Source: Theristus sp. LFF4_11
Taxonomy: Eukaryota; Nematoda; Chromadorea; Monhysterida; Xyalidae
Direction: 5' to 3'
Assembly: GCA_030248135.1 (NCBI GenBank)
Contig: JASANC010002762.1
Coordinates: 62,001 to 126,000 of the forward strand
Length of the DNA: 64,000 nucleotides
The notes under the pieces were generated by a model. That model saw nothing but the letters and a program-made list of their open reading frames with translations. It was not told the DNA's origin and searched no databases. Positions within the stretch are counted from its first letter, which is position 1. Each line of letters begins with the position of its first letter. Of the stretch, positions 25,501-38,458 are shown one piece after another. A program made the position numbers and the translations under genes.

Positions 25501-27940
25501 CGCTACACCAAAAAAATGCCAACGGTAAACGGTTGTGATAGCATGCGGTATCTCGCTTTGAACTGCAATGCAACTATGGGTTTCTGTCATGCGGGAGTCT
25601 GGAATACGCATGTCTTTGACTTATTGGAGAAAAAAATGAAATCAAAGAGAAATTGTTTTCTCATGCGCATGTGCCACCTTGAGCATGTCTTTTATCATGC
25701 TTCGAACATGCGATTACCATATGTGTAGCATATGAGTTTGAAGAGGCACAATCATAATTGACGCAAACGACACAGCTCAAAGCATTTCTACAAATGAGCG
25801 AACTGCGAGACAACAATGTCGAACAGCAAACAAAGAGGAACTGACAAACTGACCAGTCGAAAACCAAACACAGAAATCACGACTTGCTGCGGTCTCGGAT
25901 CGCTGTTGTAAATGCTGAAGAATGTTGAACAAGGAACAATATTGGCCGGTTTTGGCTCGCTGAAAAACCGCTTGTACACGCAATCTCTCGTCAAAACACA
26001 TAATAATGTTGCCTAAAGTGGAGTAAATAAAACAAAACGAAGCGGGTTAGGAAGCGAAGCACTGGCCAAAATTCATGATGGTGCTACTGCACACACGCAA
26101 GCAAGCGGCACATAATTGCTCACGAGTCCGAAAGCTCTCGTTCAAAGATCGTATCTCTGCTCCACCACCCGTTATGCTTTTTAGGTTGCTTGCGCTAGTT
26201 CACTGGGCAAGCCGAGCTGCGAGTTTGAAATAAAAACCCAGTAGTCTCTTGAAAATAAGCGAGCTCTAATTATAGTTCCTATTGCTGGCGTTAAGTCGCG
26301 CATTTTATATGTGATCGCAATCTTTCTCGCGTGTCTTGCGTTTTCTTTCCTAGAAGACAACGATGATTAAATTTTTGATTAACTGAAAAACGGTCACTTT
26401 GAAGCTCGTGCACAAGCGCTGTGAAATGAACGGACTGACTCAAAACGGAGGCCGACCAACCGCAGAGGAAAAAAATTACCAAGTATCGTACATCAGTATG
26501 AACATTCCGAAACGAGCACTCAAACGGATGCTAGAAAAACAAACCAAACAATAAAAGCACAATCCAATTTAAAAAAAAACAAGCGCCAGGTAAGTCATAT
26601 AGAGAAGAAAACAAAGCGGACCAACAGTAAGACAAAAAACAAAAGGTCGGTGAGGGATCGGAGGATATGACCAGTAATGAACATGCGTAACACGGACTGC
26701 ACACGAGCGAACGTCGACAGAGGCATCTGATGCTGAGTGGAGCGTCGCACGACCATCGGATGGATGTCGTGAACTCACAAGCCTGAGCGCAAGCGGACGC
26801 AATTGCGCGCGCAAACCATCGTAAACGCCAGCATGTACGCTACATCGCGCGACAGTGCTTGTGTGCTGCTGTGTGTGTGCTCCATATTTCCGCAGCTGCC
26901 AGTAGCGCTCTATGAGATGATTAGGAATGATGCGACTGACTGACGCAAAACCGTGTGCTGTGCTTGCTTTCAAAGTCTTGCTCTCTGTGCTCCAGCGCAT
27001 GATGGCATGAAGGCTGCGCCGTAGCGCTTGCTTGAAACGATGTTACGAAGTGAACGTGTGTGTAGCAGCACAACAACAAGCACACAAAAAACAACAGCTA
27101 TACCCACTAAAGGCAGTCAGCCGATTCCATGAAGCATACGAGCTGCGACCGTTTTCACTGTACGTATGCTTACACACTGTCTCCGCATGTGCTGTTTGTG
27201 TGTCGGCCAAATAATAATGCGAAGTAAAAGAGAGCGAGAGAAACAGTGAACCGGTAGAATGCAGTACAACAAAACAACACAGTTTCCCAGTCAAGCTCGA
27301 AATGTGTAGGTAGTGGACACAGTCATATGGAGAAAAAAGCTGTATGTTCAGTGCTTATGCTGACACAAAGCACACTTTCAAGCGCTGCGTTTTTTGCAAC
27401 GCCAAAGACGCCAAGCATTTTGCAAGCACAGGGAACACGCGCAATAAGGACAGACACACACAAGCGGAACACTGGGCAATGATGCAGTGTGTCGGTTTCG
27501 TCCGCAAAGAGAGAGAAAAAACGCTGCGTGCGCCGTCGTATACAGCGATTTTTCCCGTCACCTTATGTAAACTTGAAACGCTTTGGTGCATATTCTGGCA
27601 AGGCAAGCCTGGAAATGTGAAAGCGAACGCACCCCCCGACACGCAAGTTATTTGGCGCGCGCACCGAAAAATAACAATGAGAAAAAACGGTTCCATTTTC
27701 TGCGCATTGTTGTAATTCGGTTGGAACCGGACCGCACAGCAAATGAAAAATACACTCGCTTGGAGGGGGATATGCGCCGAAGTTAGACAAAGAACGAGAA
27801 AAAAGCGGTTTAGCGGAGAAATTTTGATGGAGCTAATGGCTTATGATGGGTTTACGGTCGACTTTACGGCGCGCAAAAGACACGATACGACGGTGATTTT
27901 TTTCGTTCCGTGTTGATGGGTAATCTTTAACAGCTGATTT
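19505..27940. other. Gene-poor stretch, no supported gene
   Basis: Open frames of 80-140 codons exist on both strands (for example 22685-23035 and 24338-24613, plus strand) but none has a recognisable domain or consistent splice context. Features seen are one 84-bp foldback, an AACAACAAAC repeat at about 21698-21738, and a tRNA-like fragment near 22563-22615 (GGCGTAGCTCATCAGGA with a B-box-like GGATTCAATC). Confidence 0.45.
20968..21053. repeat. 84-bp foldback element, family P, copy 3
   Basis: GGCGCATTCATGAAACAGTA at the left and TACTGCTTCATGAATGCC at the right; the centre TGTTAAAACATAGCTACGC matches copy 2. Confidence 0.8.
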
Positions 27941-27945
27941 ATTGC

Positions 27946-28255
27946 GTACGGAATGACCGAGTAAACATGGCATCTTTTTCTCAGGGTTCAAGAAGCGCGC
28001 GAAATTTGAATGAAAGAAAAAATACTTTCGGTAGTCAATTGTGTACCCGCTAATTTGATACAGTGTAATTTTTGCAATTGATTAATTTGTTCGTGCATTT
28101 CTGTTCGTTCTTTGTCCATTGCACACTGGTATAGGAAACATTGCACATATGGGAAATACCTTCGCATTCCTGAAAAAGATAACTCCTAGTCTGCGACTAA
28201 TCTCGCCTTGATGGAGAAAACAAGGACTGCTTTATTTATTCGACTCATACTGTAT
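27946..28255 (+). mobile_element. MITE, family B (TACAGTATGGCC termini), copy 1
   Basis: The left end is TACGGAATGACCGAGTAAAC and the right end TTATTCGACTCATACTGTA. The body motif TGAATGAAAGAAAAA and the block ACTCCTAGTCTGCGACTAAT are shared with the copies at 36626, 44182 and 58528. Confidence 0.75.
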
Positions 28256-29189
28256 TACCATGACGTGTGCAATTATGAGCAATTGAAATGGTTGAAACAA
28301 ACAAGGTTTTATGTTTGAGACTACATCAGAAATTTGGCTACATTTGGGCGAATGAAACGAATAGTTCCACATGGAAAAGTAGCTGTTAAACGAAAAAAAG
28401 CACACTGGTCAATTCCGACCCAACAAACACTATTCACACATCTCGTCAACATCTGACACATCCATTACTTGCTGAAAACGTTGTACCACAGCCAACGAAC
28501 GTTATGAAAGCGGAAGAAAGCACAGACATAAAGATTCTGAAGGACGCAGACAATGAAAAAAAGGATAGTTTGCTCAGATTTGTGTGCCAGACGGCGAAGA
28601 AACGCGCTGTGTACTTCACAATTATTGTGTTTTCCGTCATAAAAGCAACGGTCGTCAGCTCGATACAGACGAGCGGCGTGAAACGGCTGTTTTTTTAACA
28701 CGTTTCTTCCTACGAATGCTGAAAGCAAAGAGCAAAGAGTGTGTTTATGATGGATAGATTGGTTTGACCTGCAAATACTGTCAGTGTTATACCAGGAAAC
28801 TCCATCCTATTATTCCTCATCACAAATTCTACCCTGAACTGCGCGATTGACTAAAAATAAACTAAATCATGCGGATGCGCGAGCGAGCGCCAGCGAGCGG
28901 ACAGCGCATCACGCATTATATGAGCCGTTATCCTCTCGCGCGCGTTTTTCAAATTTGCTCGCTTCCTCCAGCGAGCATAGTATAAGCCACAAACTTGGTT
29001 CTGTGCACACGAAACGAACACCCAAAGTTGTGCTTGGAGCCGCGAAAAATTTTTTATCCGACTACTTTTCATACGCTGTAGACACGAAAAACCTATTCTG
29101 AAAACAGTGTTACTTATTTTTCTATCTCTTTTTTTTTCCGGTATGTAATCAACATGTGTTCGCGCTTTCAGTTTTTACCTGCGACACGT

Positions 29190-29700
29190 TCACAGTCTAG
29201 CAAGAATGTTTCCTGGGGTAATTTCATCCGTAGATTTGGAAAAATGGGTTAATTTTTTGCCCCGACCACTTTTTTGGGTAAAAATTTGGGCATTTTTAAA
29301 AGTTCGCAGCGTTTTCACCGGGTTTCAAGTGTTCGCCCTTTCAATTTTTAGCTGGGACACTTTCACAGTTGAAGAAAAATGTTTCCTAGGGTAATTTCAT
29401 CCGTAGATTTGGAAAAATGAGTTAATTTTTTGCCCCGACCCTTTTTTGGGGTAAAAATTGGGTTTTTTTGAAAGTTCGCAGGGTTGTCACCTGGTTTTAA
29501 GTGTTCGCCCTTTCAATTTTTAGCTGGAACACTTTCACAGTTGAACAAGAATTTTTCCTCGGGTAAATTCATCCGTAGATTCTGAAAATTTAGTTTATTT
29601 TTTGCCCGGGCATTTTTTGGGTCAAAATTGTGCATTTTTTGAAAATTCGTAGCATTTTGACTGGGTATCATTTTTTCAGTCTTACAAATTTTGTCTGAGC
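29190..29700. repeat. Tandem satellite, about 172-bp period, about 3 copies
   Basis: GTAGATTTGGAAAAATG recurs at 29230, 29403 and (variant) 29575. Each unit contains TTTTTTGCCCCGACC and CAAGTGTTCGCCCTTTCAAT. It runs into the 149-bp array. Confidence 0.85.
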
Positions 29701-29732
29701 TACGAAAAATAGCAGAAATGTTTAGTCCGTAG

Positions 29733-31240
29733 GAATTCAATACGCTGATCACGGATTTTGGGATAGTTTTCTTACGTGAGCAACTCTAGATGCTGAATCG
29801 TGACGATTTCGGGCGAATCGGCCGTGGAAGTTGGCGAAATCGGTCCAGAAACGAAAAACAAGAAAAGAGTGTTTTCCAGGGTAATTCAATGCGCTGATCA
29901 CGAATTTTGGGTTAGTTTTCTTACGCGAGAAACTCTAGATGCTGAATCGTGACGATTTCGGGCGAATCGGCCGTGGAAATTGGCGAAATCGGTCCAGAAA
30001 CGAAAAACAAGAAAAGGGTGTTTTCCAGGGTAATTCAATGCGCTGATCACGAATTTTGGGTTAGTTTTCTCACGTGAGCAACTCTAGATGCTGAATCGTG
30101 ACGATTTCGGGCGAATCGGCCGTGGAAGTTGGCGAAATCGGTCCAGAAACGAAAAACAAGTAAAGGGTGTTTTCCAGGGTAATTCAATGCGCTGATCACG
30201 AATTTTGGGTTAGTTTTCTTACGTGAGCAACTCTAGACGCTGAATCGTGACGATTTCGGGCGAATCGGGCGTGGAAGTTGGCGAAATCGGTCCAGAAACT
30301 AAAAACAAGAAAAGCGTGTTTTCCAGGGTAATTCAATGCGATGATTACGGATTTTGGGTTAGTTTTCTTACGTGAGCAACTCTAGATGCTGAATCGTGAC
30401 GATTTCGGGCGAATCGGCGTGGAAGTTGGCGAAATCGGTCCAGAAACGAAAAACAAGAAAAGGGTGTTTTCCAGGGTATTTCAATGCGCTGATCACGGAT
30501 TTTGGGTTAGTTTTCTTACGTGAGCAACTCTAGATGCTGAATCGTGACGATTTCGGGCGAATCGGCCGTGGAAGTTGGCGAAATCGGTCCAGAAACGAAA
30601 AACAAGAAAAGGGTGTTTTCCAGGGTAATTCAATGCGCTCATCACGGATTTTGGGTTAGTTTTCTTACGTGAGCAACTCTAGATGCTGAATCGTGACGAT
30701 TTCGGGCGAATCGGCCGTGGAAGTTGGCGAAATCGGTCCAGAAACGAAAAACAAGAAAAGGGTGTTTTCCAGGGTAATTCAATGCGCTGATCACGAATTT
30801 TGAGTTAGTTTTCTTACGTGAGCAACTCTAGATGCTGAATCGTGACGATTTCGGGCGAATCGGCCGTGGAAGTTGGCGAAATCGGTCCAGAAATGAAAAA
30901 CGAGAAAACGGTTTTTCCAGGGTAATTCAATGTGCTGATCACGGATTTTGGGTTAGTTTTCTTGTATGAGCAACTCTAGATACTGAATCGTGACGATTTA
31001 TGGTGAATCGGCCGTGGAATTTAGCGAAACCGGTCCAGAAATAAAAAACAAGAAAACGGTGTTTTCCATGGTAATTCATTACGCCGATCACGGCTTTTGG
31101 GTCAGTTTTTCTTTTGTGAGCGATTCTAGGTACTGAATCGTGACGATTTTGGGGAATCGGCCGTAGAAATGGCACAGGAGAAATCGGCCTAAAAAACGAA
31201 AAATGAAAAACCTGAGTTGTCCGGGGTTTAGAAGAATGTG
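29733..31240. repeat. Tandem satellite, 148-149-bp period, about 10 copies
   Basis: The marker GGTAATTCAATGCGCTGATC recurs, with its TAATTC at 29882, 30031, 30180, 30329, 30477, 30626, 30775, 30923 and 31072: spacings of 148 or 149. Central copies are nearly identical and edge copies are degenerate. Each unit carries ATCGTGACGATTTCGGGCGA. Confidence 0.95.
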
Positions 31241-31288
31241 TGACCAACGAATTGTGATTTTGGTCCGATCTTCGGGGCTTATGTAAAA

Positions 31289-32328
31289 GTCAGAATATTA
31301 TCTAAAAATGCGTGAGACGCATATAAAAGGAGGAATATGGCCTTGTGTAAGCAGTGAAAGACTTGGCTCGACCACGCTTTTCAAGTCTCTGATGTGGTAC
31401 AAACGGATACAAGTACATAAGGGTCATATTTTTGCGCCGCGTTTGTTTTTTTTTTGAAGCACGTCCCCCACCGATTCCGGAAACCCGAAGGTACCAAACT
31501 CCGGTGGGATTGGGGAATGGACGGCTCACCATCCCGTGGAACCAATACCCTCGGCATGTGAGGGGGGCAGCCTCTAAGCCCCGCTCTGTCCTGGGGGCAC
31601 CAGTGATCTTAGCCCGATTTCGGTTTCGGTGGCCTGTGGTCGCTATATCCCCGGAGGGCAGCGAATCCGAAAGTTTTCGTTTTCGTTTTCGTTTTGCTGA
31701 AAAGCGTAAAACTTTGAAGTTATTTTTTAATTGTTCTCTTCGATTTAATCTAAAATCACGCCATGCGCGAAATTCTGTAAATTCTGTGCAAAAACAGAAA
31801 AATTAGAGATTGCAAAACATTGTTGCATGTAGCTTTTTCGTTGTTGTTAACGTACGCACCTCTGTGTACACACCAGCACCAGTGACAAAAAGGAGTTGTC
31901 TTCCGTTGATTTTTCACCTTTTTTACCGGTGTCACCTTCAACTAGTGTGGCAGGATAAACCGTCTGTCCCGTGAGTCATTGCCTTTGCCACAGGAGACCT
32001 TGCGTTCCGCAATGCTTCTGCGATACAATTTGTCCTGAACAAACCAGTGTCAGCGAGCTAAAGTCTGATTGTTATTTTAGTAGTTTTAGTGGTCGCTAAA
32101 TGCCCGAAATCCGCAAATGTGAAAGGTCATTTGTCTACAATACACAGCACGAGGGTTGCCGTGCAACCGAAATCATAAATAAACGGCGCAAAAATATGAC
32201 TCTTATGTACTTGTATCCGTTTGTACCACATCAGAGACTTGAAAAGCGTGGTCGAGCCAAGTCTTTCACTGCTTACACAAGGCCATATTCCTCCTTTTAT
32301 ATGCGTCTCACGCATTTTTAGATAATCA
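31289..32328. mobile_element. 1.04-kb TIR element with about 140-bp inverted repeats
   Basis: Left ATTATCTAAAAATGCGTGAG at 31289 and right CGCATTTTTAGATAAT near 32328 are inverted. The arms continue about 140 bases (ACTTGGCTCGACCACGCTTT at 31362 against its complement near 32245). The interior holds a SINE tail at 31488-31685. No transposase frame was recognised, so it is probably non-autonomous. Confidence 0.8.
31488..31685 (-). mobile_element. SINE body and tail, family S1 (minus orientation)
   Basis: GGTACCAAACTCCGGTGGGA and the following 190 bases are nearly identical to 51248-51438. It is inserted in the TIR element at 31289-32328. The tRNA-like head seen with the second copy is missing. 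Confidence 0.7.
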
Positions 32329-33314
32329 AATAACTGTCTTAAAAAACAGAAAAACAACTCGAAGGTTTCAACATCGTGCGCAACGCTGTTTCCTTCGCTG
32401 TAGTATGCCCATTGGAGAGAAATGACGGGCATCTCCTATAATAATTACCAATTCTTGTGACTGTGTCCGTTGACCAGGCACACGCAGTCCATTTTCACAC
32501 AGCAGTTCTTTTCTTATTCTCACTCAAGGATACTGCAAGGTAAATAAAACACCTCAACAGGAGCGTGATCGAAAAGGGAAAGTATTTTGTTGTCTGAAAT
32601 TTGAAACGTCTTTTTGTTTTGAAAACAAGTATGATAGCGGTGCTGGCTGAATCCAGCAGGACCAATTCAAATGGCCAGGTAAATCGAGCGAGCACAAAAT
32701 GAGATTAAAAACTTTTAATTTCTGTTCATAAATCGGCAGGATTTACACGGCAATTCTGTGCGAAGGTCCGTATACATGTTGTAAAATTTTCAACCAACCA
32801 ATTCGTGTCCGACCGAAGACTGCTATGTAGATTTCAGTTCTCAGAGTTTGAATTTGGTGGTGCAGCTGAGAAATAAAACGAAATCAAGAGTTTTCGTTTA
32901 AAATTTCTCTTGTAAAACAAAACATTAACAAGGCGACTTTTACCGCAAACCGTCACTGCAGAACGGCAGATTAGAAAAACAACAAATTACAACAAGCGGC
33001 GATCAGCACGGCTGAGCGGGGCGGATGATTTCTTGTTCGCATCTGATCTTATCAACACGACACGATAACATGTTGCCGTTGCCAGCAGATTGCATCAGCA
33101 GGAATGTTTCCATGCGCGCAATTGCAGTTTTATGGCATCATAAAACCTTCCACGCCTGCGCACCGAACCGATTCGCTTCGCTTTCAGTGTTGCATTTGTA
33201 TGTCAATGTCACCTTTTCGAAACGGCAGAAATCGAAACAATTAATTGTGTAGTGTGACCGTGTGGGTGTGAGGAGTCGCTGGGTGCAGTTCACGTGTTCA
33301 TCGGTAATCAACCA

Positions 33315-33317
<3 letters not shown>

Positions 33318-33348
<31 letters not shown>
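33318..33348. repeat. CA microsatellite
   Basis: About 15 uninterrupted CA units. Confidence 0.95.
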
Positions 33349-33352
<4 letters not shown>

Positions 33353-34140
33353 TCCACGTTCAAAAAAGTGAAAATCCCGTTTTTTTCTAAATTAATTTTT
33401 TTTCAAATTTTTAATTAATTAAAATTTTTTTTTAAATGCCGGAGGAAAATCGATTTGTATACATACTTAAAAGTGATTTTTTTGATTTCTGATCAGAGGT
33501 TGCTTGTAATGAGTCGTTGTAGGTTCCTAATCCTAAACCTAATCCAAAGCCAAGCCTTTTTGATAAGGTGAAAATGATCAATTTAGTTTTTGCATTTTTT
33601 TCTTTCCTGTGTTAAAGGGCAGGACAGGGGCCACCGCACCGCCACCGGACGAAGCCTAAAGTCAGTCGGTAAAACGGTCCAAAAGTCCAAAATCGACTGC
33701 TGACGGTTTCACGGGGTAATATCAAAAAAAAAATTGTTGAACTTTCGAAAAATTTTGCCAAATTTGAGGTTTTCAGAGCATATTAAAGAAAAAATGTTCG
33801 ATTTTTTTTTAAATCGGCATTTTTTTACTTTAAAAAAAATTCGATTTTTGTTTAACAACCCCATGCACGGGCAGATACCCGTGTACCCCCTCCCCCCTTT
33901 ACCTCGACAGGTCGACACGGGTACTGGCTGGACTCCCCCCACCTCGGGTTAGAAAGAAAAAATCCGGATTTTTTTAGATTAAAAAAAATTATTTTTTTAC
34001 AAGTTAGGTTCGTTCGAAGCGTCTCGTCGAGCTGAGTTCAGCTAGACTATTTTCAGAACGATCCGGAAAACTATAAAAGCGAAAATCGTGTTTTATTGAA
34101 ATTATGTCGATTTCATAGAGGGAAAGTTGCATTTTCAACG

Positions 34141-34370
34141 TTGCGTCCGTGGCGAAGCGGTAGAACTTCGGCCAACAGTTCTGTAGGTACCCGGTTCGAA
34201 CCTCGCTGTGGACAAGACATACTCGTGGAAAATTAGAGTGACCAACGAACATCTAATGGTCTATTCCCTCCTGAGCCGAGGGTAAAATTGGGCTCGGGGC
34301 AGTATTGCCCGTCTCCGCCGGAGTTTGGTACCTTCGGGTTTCCGGAACCGGCGCGCGTATAATTAAATAA
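34141..34370 (+). mobile_element. tRNA-derived SINE, family S2
   Basis: A tRNA-like head has GTGGCGAAGCGGTAGAAC (A-box region) and GGTTCGAACCTC (B box). The body ends in CCGGAGTTTGGTACCTTCGG. That tail is the complement of the start of the 31488 and 51248 copies, so families S1 and S2 share a 3' end with different heads. Confidence 0.7.
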
Positions 34371-36057
34371 AAAAAGTAAAACAGAACAATTTTTGACGTG
34401 TACTTGAATATTGAATCGTTCTTAGTTGTTCCTCTTTAGAAAATTACTAAAATTTGACTGTGTTAAAAAATTCCTGTTTTCTGTAGCTAAGTCGGCAACC
34501 CCCAAGACACTTACTTTCTCTCATTTTGACGCGAAATGTCACCTTGGCGGCATCGGAAATGGTAAGCCAAGCTTTGCGATGCTCAAAAACTTTATTCCAA
34601 AAGTTGTGAAGCCTAAAGTCAGTCGGTAAAACGGTCCAAAATCAACTGCTGCTAATGTCACAAGGTAATGTAAAATCGGCATTTTGTTTTTCGTTGTTGT
34701 CACCCTTCACTAAGTTATGTTTTGGCTTCGCCGATGATTTTTTATTATATAAATTCTGAAACCGTTTTTCTGGAAAACTGGAGAATTTCTGGAATTAGAG
34801 ACCTTTGCGTTGATAAATCAGTACCTATCATAAGATACCATAGAAATCAAAGCAGAAATCAAAACCACCAGTGGCTCAATTAATTTTTAACAACATTACA
34901 AAGCACAGCTTTTGTGCTCTCAAAACATGATGCAAACTCACTAAAAAAAGAAACTCGAGACAACAGGGGAACCGACTTTAACATACCGGCATTAGTGGAA
35001 ATTCCCCTAGCTTCCGCCTGAGTTTTCCTGTGAGCTATAATTCTTATCTGATATATATGTATTTGTTTGATTTCACTCAAAGTTGCGGTACTATAAATAC
35101 AACTAATGTTTATGAGTGGAACTGAAATGTTTATGTTCGGGTGTCTAGCTCCAGATCCAGTTCTTGTTTTTTGTGACACTTTATTGTTTTATTTTTTTTG
35201 CTGACATTATTGTGCACTTTTTTGTTTGACCAATTGGAATGCACATCTTTGTGTTCATGCCTAAAGTGCTATTCATTTTTGTCATCACTTTTGACTTGCA
35301 GAAAAAATCGGGTTCTATCCAGCACGCCTTAGATTCGTTCGAGTGAGAGGAAAATTCATAAGTCGATTCCTTGCCAAAAAAGTGTGAGAAAATGCCAACA
35401 CCGCTAATTTCTGCCAATCGTTTTTGTTAATTGATTGGATTTAAAATATTAAAAAATACGACAGCAGTGATGGATTTTTTTTTGTCATGAATACAACGCC
35501 ATTAACCGTGTTAAAAATTTCTCTGAGCTTTTTACCACCGCATCAATATAATGAATATTATATCTTACATTATAGTCTATTGCAAATTGCAATGCTACAC
35601 ATTATGTTCATTATTGCAAATCGCAGTGTTGAGTGTTGACCAGATAAGATACATACAATAGTATCAATTTCCGACGTCGCCTCTACTCATTTATCACGTT
35701 AAAAAATGACTTTTCAGCCTTGAGATCCATTAGGTACATGTACAGTACTAATCGCACAGTAAACTGAGAACTTTGTTTTCGTTCATCTTCTTGGGTAATC
35801 AAATATTCTGTGTTTAAAAACTTTTGTTCACGTACACGCATCAAAACAATAAAAACCATAGAACGAATCTGATATGTACAACATATGGTGGTGTCAGATG
35901 CGCATGTATGTGCGTGTACATACAAAAGAAACAGAAGTTTCCAGAAAAAAGCAGAAAAAACTTGGACAATAACAGGCCCAGCGACAAAAACAAAAAGCTA
36001 GCGAGTTCGAGTTTAGCAAGTCGCCGTTGAGGTGCTCTGCAAATATTGCTTCAGTCC

Positions 36058-36166
36058 GTATAATACTTTTTATTTTGGTCCCGCGTCTCAATGAGCGCAT
36101 TGATGGGTAAGCAGTCTCATGCACGAAGTGGGAATTCAAAATGGCAAAGGGATCCGAGAGGTCTTA
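36058..36166 (-). repeat. Dispersed repeat, family R, copy 1
   Basis: The reverse complement contains TTTTGAATTCCCACTTCGTG, ATGAGACTGCTTACCCAT and GACGCGGGACCAAAATAAAA. Related copies are at 40498, 45513 and 62935. Confidence 0.65.
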
Positions 36167-36286
36167 AAGAAAAGATAATACCACCGACCTGTTTACTTTT
36201 TGGCACTTGTTTACCACCCTGTGCGGGTCGTCGCACTTATGCATGGTGAATGTTCACCACATGAAACCAATACGCCACGCCAATGT

Positions 36287-36484
36287 CATCCTCGTGGCTA
36301 GGTCGTAGCGCGTTAGACTTTTGTCTGTGCGTCGAATGATCGAGTCCCGCCGAGGGGTGTAAAGGAACTTAATGACAGAAAACTCGATGGGCGCCCTACT
36401 TGACGGCATTCTGCACGCTTTTCTAGGTTAGCTCTGGCTAAAAACATCGCCTGAAATCCCAACAACAACAACAACAACAACAAA
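36287..36484 (+). mobile_element. tRNA-derived SINE with (CAA)n tail, family S3
   Basis: The head CCTCGTGGCTAGGTCGTAGC and a GATCGAGTCCC B-box-like segment are followed by a body with GTTAGCTCTGGCTAAAAAC and a tail of about seven CAA units at 36459-36482. The simple tail is typical of LINE-mobilised SINEs. Confidence 0.7.
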
Positions 36485-36625
36485 TGTTCAAAAACTAACA
36501 GGTTTCGATTCAGATCGTGTAATAACTTTCTATTTAGATAACTTTCCAGAATTCCAGAAACTTTCTCAAAGCCTTTTTATTGTGCTTCCCGTTCGCCAAG
36601 AGAGACGACCATCATGGGCAGTACC

Positions 36626-36866
36626 ACGGTATGGCCGATTAAACATGGTAGCTTTTTTCAGGGTGCAGGGTACGTGCGAAATTTGATTGAAAGAAAAACA
36701 CATTCAGAAACCCAAGTGTGTGTCAAATTCGACGTTTCTTAAATTTAATTCACACACGGTCAGGATTTATCTTGGCGCTCTTGAAAAAGACAACTCCTAG
36801 TCTGTGACTGATCCCGCCTTGACGGAGAATACGAGGACTGTCTTATTTATTCGGCCGTACTGTATG
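36626..36866 (+). mobile_element. MITE, family B, copy 2
   Basis: GGTATGGCCGATTAAACATG at the left and TTATTCGGCCGTACTGTA at the right. The body shares TTTTTTCAGGGTGCAGG and ACTCCTAGTCTGTGACTGAT with the other copies. Confidence 0.75.
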
Positions 36867-38458
36867 TAGACTCAAATCAAAACACCAATAATAATAACAC
36901 TCTTTTGTTTGTTATTTCTTGTTTTCTTAATCACACAGGCGCTTTTAGAGGGTTTCAGTTTCACAGGCAAATCTTATCAGTATTGGAACAGGAGCACGTT
37001 TTACTTGCAACGTTCTGCATGTTGATTGTTCCGAAGAGAAAACTTGCTTGCCAATTTACATATTTAAACTTATTTAATAACACTTAAGCACATTTCCTGT
37101 CGTGTATACCATTTACACCTGTGTACTTCTTCAAACCCGCGCTTCAAAAACAGAGATTGAAATATGAAATGTTGCACGATTCGTGTATTTAGATACCATG
37201 ACCATTATTTGCAATATTAGTCTTCATTTCTTGATTCATCACATATGTAACTTTTGTTCTCAGCATCTCAAATTTTGTGCGCATATGGGTGAGATGCTGT
37301 TAGTCATATGCCAGGCACTGTCACTTGTCTCCACGCATTCATTAAACGAACAGCTTGAATTTTTGGTTTGAATTTCGTTTTCTGAATACTCATTAAAAAC
37401 CACTGTGCAACGAAAAATGAAACGCGAATTGATATGTTGGTAAAAGAACGGAACTACCACTATTTCTATTACAGCTTCTACGCCCACCAGCTCAAAGAAT
37501 GAAGTCAAATATTAGCTAGCACACTTGAACCCGGTCGGTCGCCGCACCATAAAAAAGTTTTTTGAGTGTATTATTTATTCTACGACGGTTACTTTTGCTG
37601 GCACGTGCTGTAAAACAGCCAACAATTTTGTTAAACCGTGGCGTCCGCAGCAGTATCACCTCTACCACTTCAAATGGAGATGCTTTGCCCGAAAAAATCC
37701 GATTTTTACCATTTATAAACACTTGATTTTTCAGCTGGTGCGCCATATTGTTCATTAAACAGTTGGGTGTGATGAGAAGACCGGTAGTGTTTAAAATGTG
37801 CACAGTCCCCAATAAGACAAAGATATTCGAGGTTTGAAAAAAGTTTTCAACACCATTCCCTGAGACGTGAAGCAAAGGCTCAGGCGCAGCAGGTCGACGC
37901 CAACGCCAAAACTGTTCGGTCCCATGTCAAAAATCTGTCTGCAGACCTTTCAAACGTCGAGAGAATCAAATTTTTCTCGGCTGTGGGTGGTGGACATTGT
38001 TTTCATTGAGGCAAAGAAAACTGTAAAAAAATTATTATTGTGATCTATGTACCTGGCTGGTCTGAAGTTTGCCAATTTAAAATTACTTGTAAACAAATTT
38101 TGTCGCACTGTTTTGCTTGCAAGGTTTCCGCATATGGCATTTGTTATGTATTTTCATTTACGTCGTTACTTTCGCTGTTTATTGAGTGTGGCCACGGACG
38201 TCGCAATTAAAACGACAACAAGAGGACAAATATGATTAGGCAGATGCGGGACTTCGGGGAGGCGGTTATATGCTTGTACATTTGAAAACTGAGAATATAA
38301 CATAACAGAATAAAACCAAAACTGTAACATGAACACTTGTCAAGGAAATACAAGAGACCGAAGCATAATTGACGCAATCACAACTTTCGCCTGACCAGAC
38401 ATTGTGCATTTTCTGTTGTTCCAATATGAAGAAAAAATAAAATTTTAGGGAGAAAACC

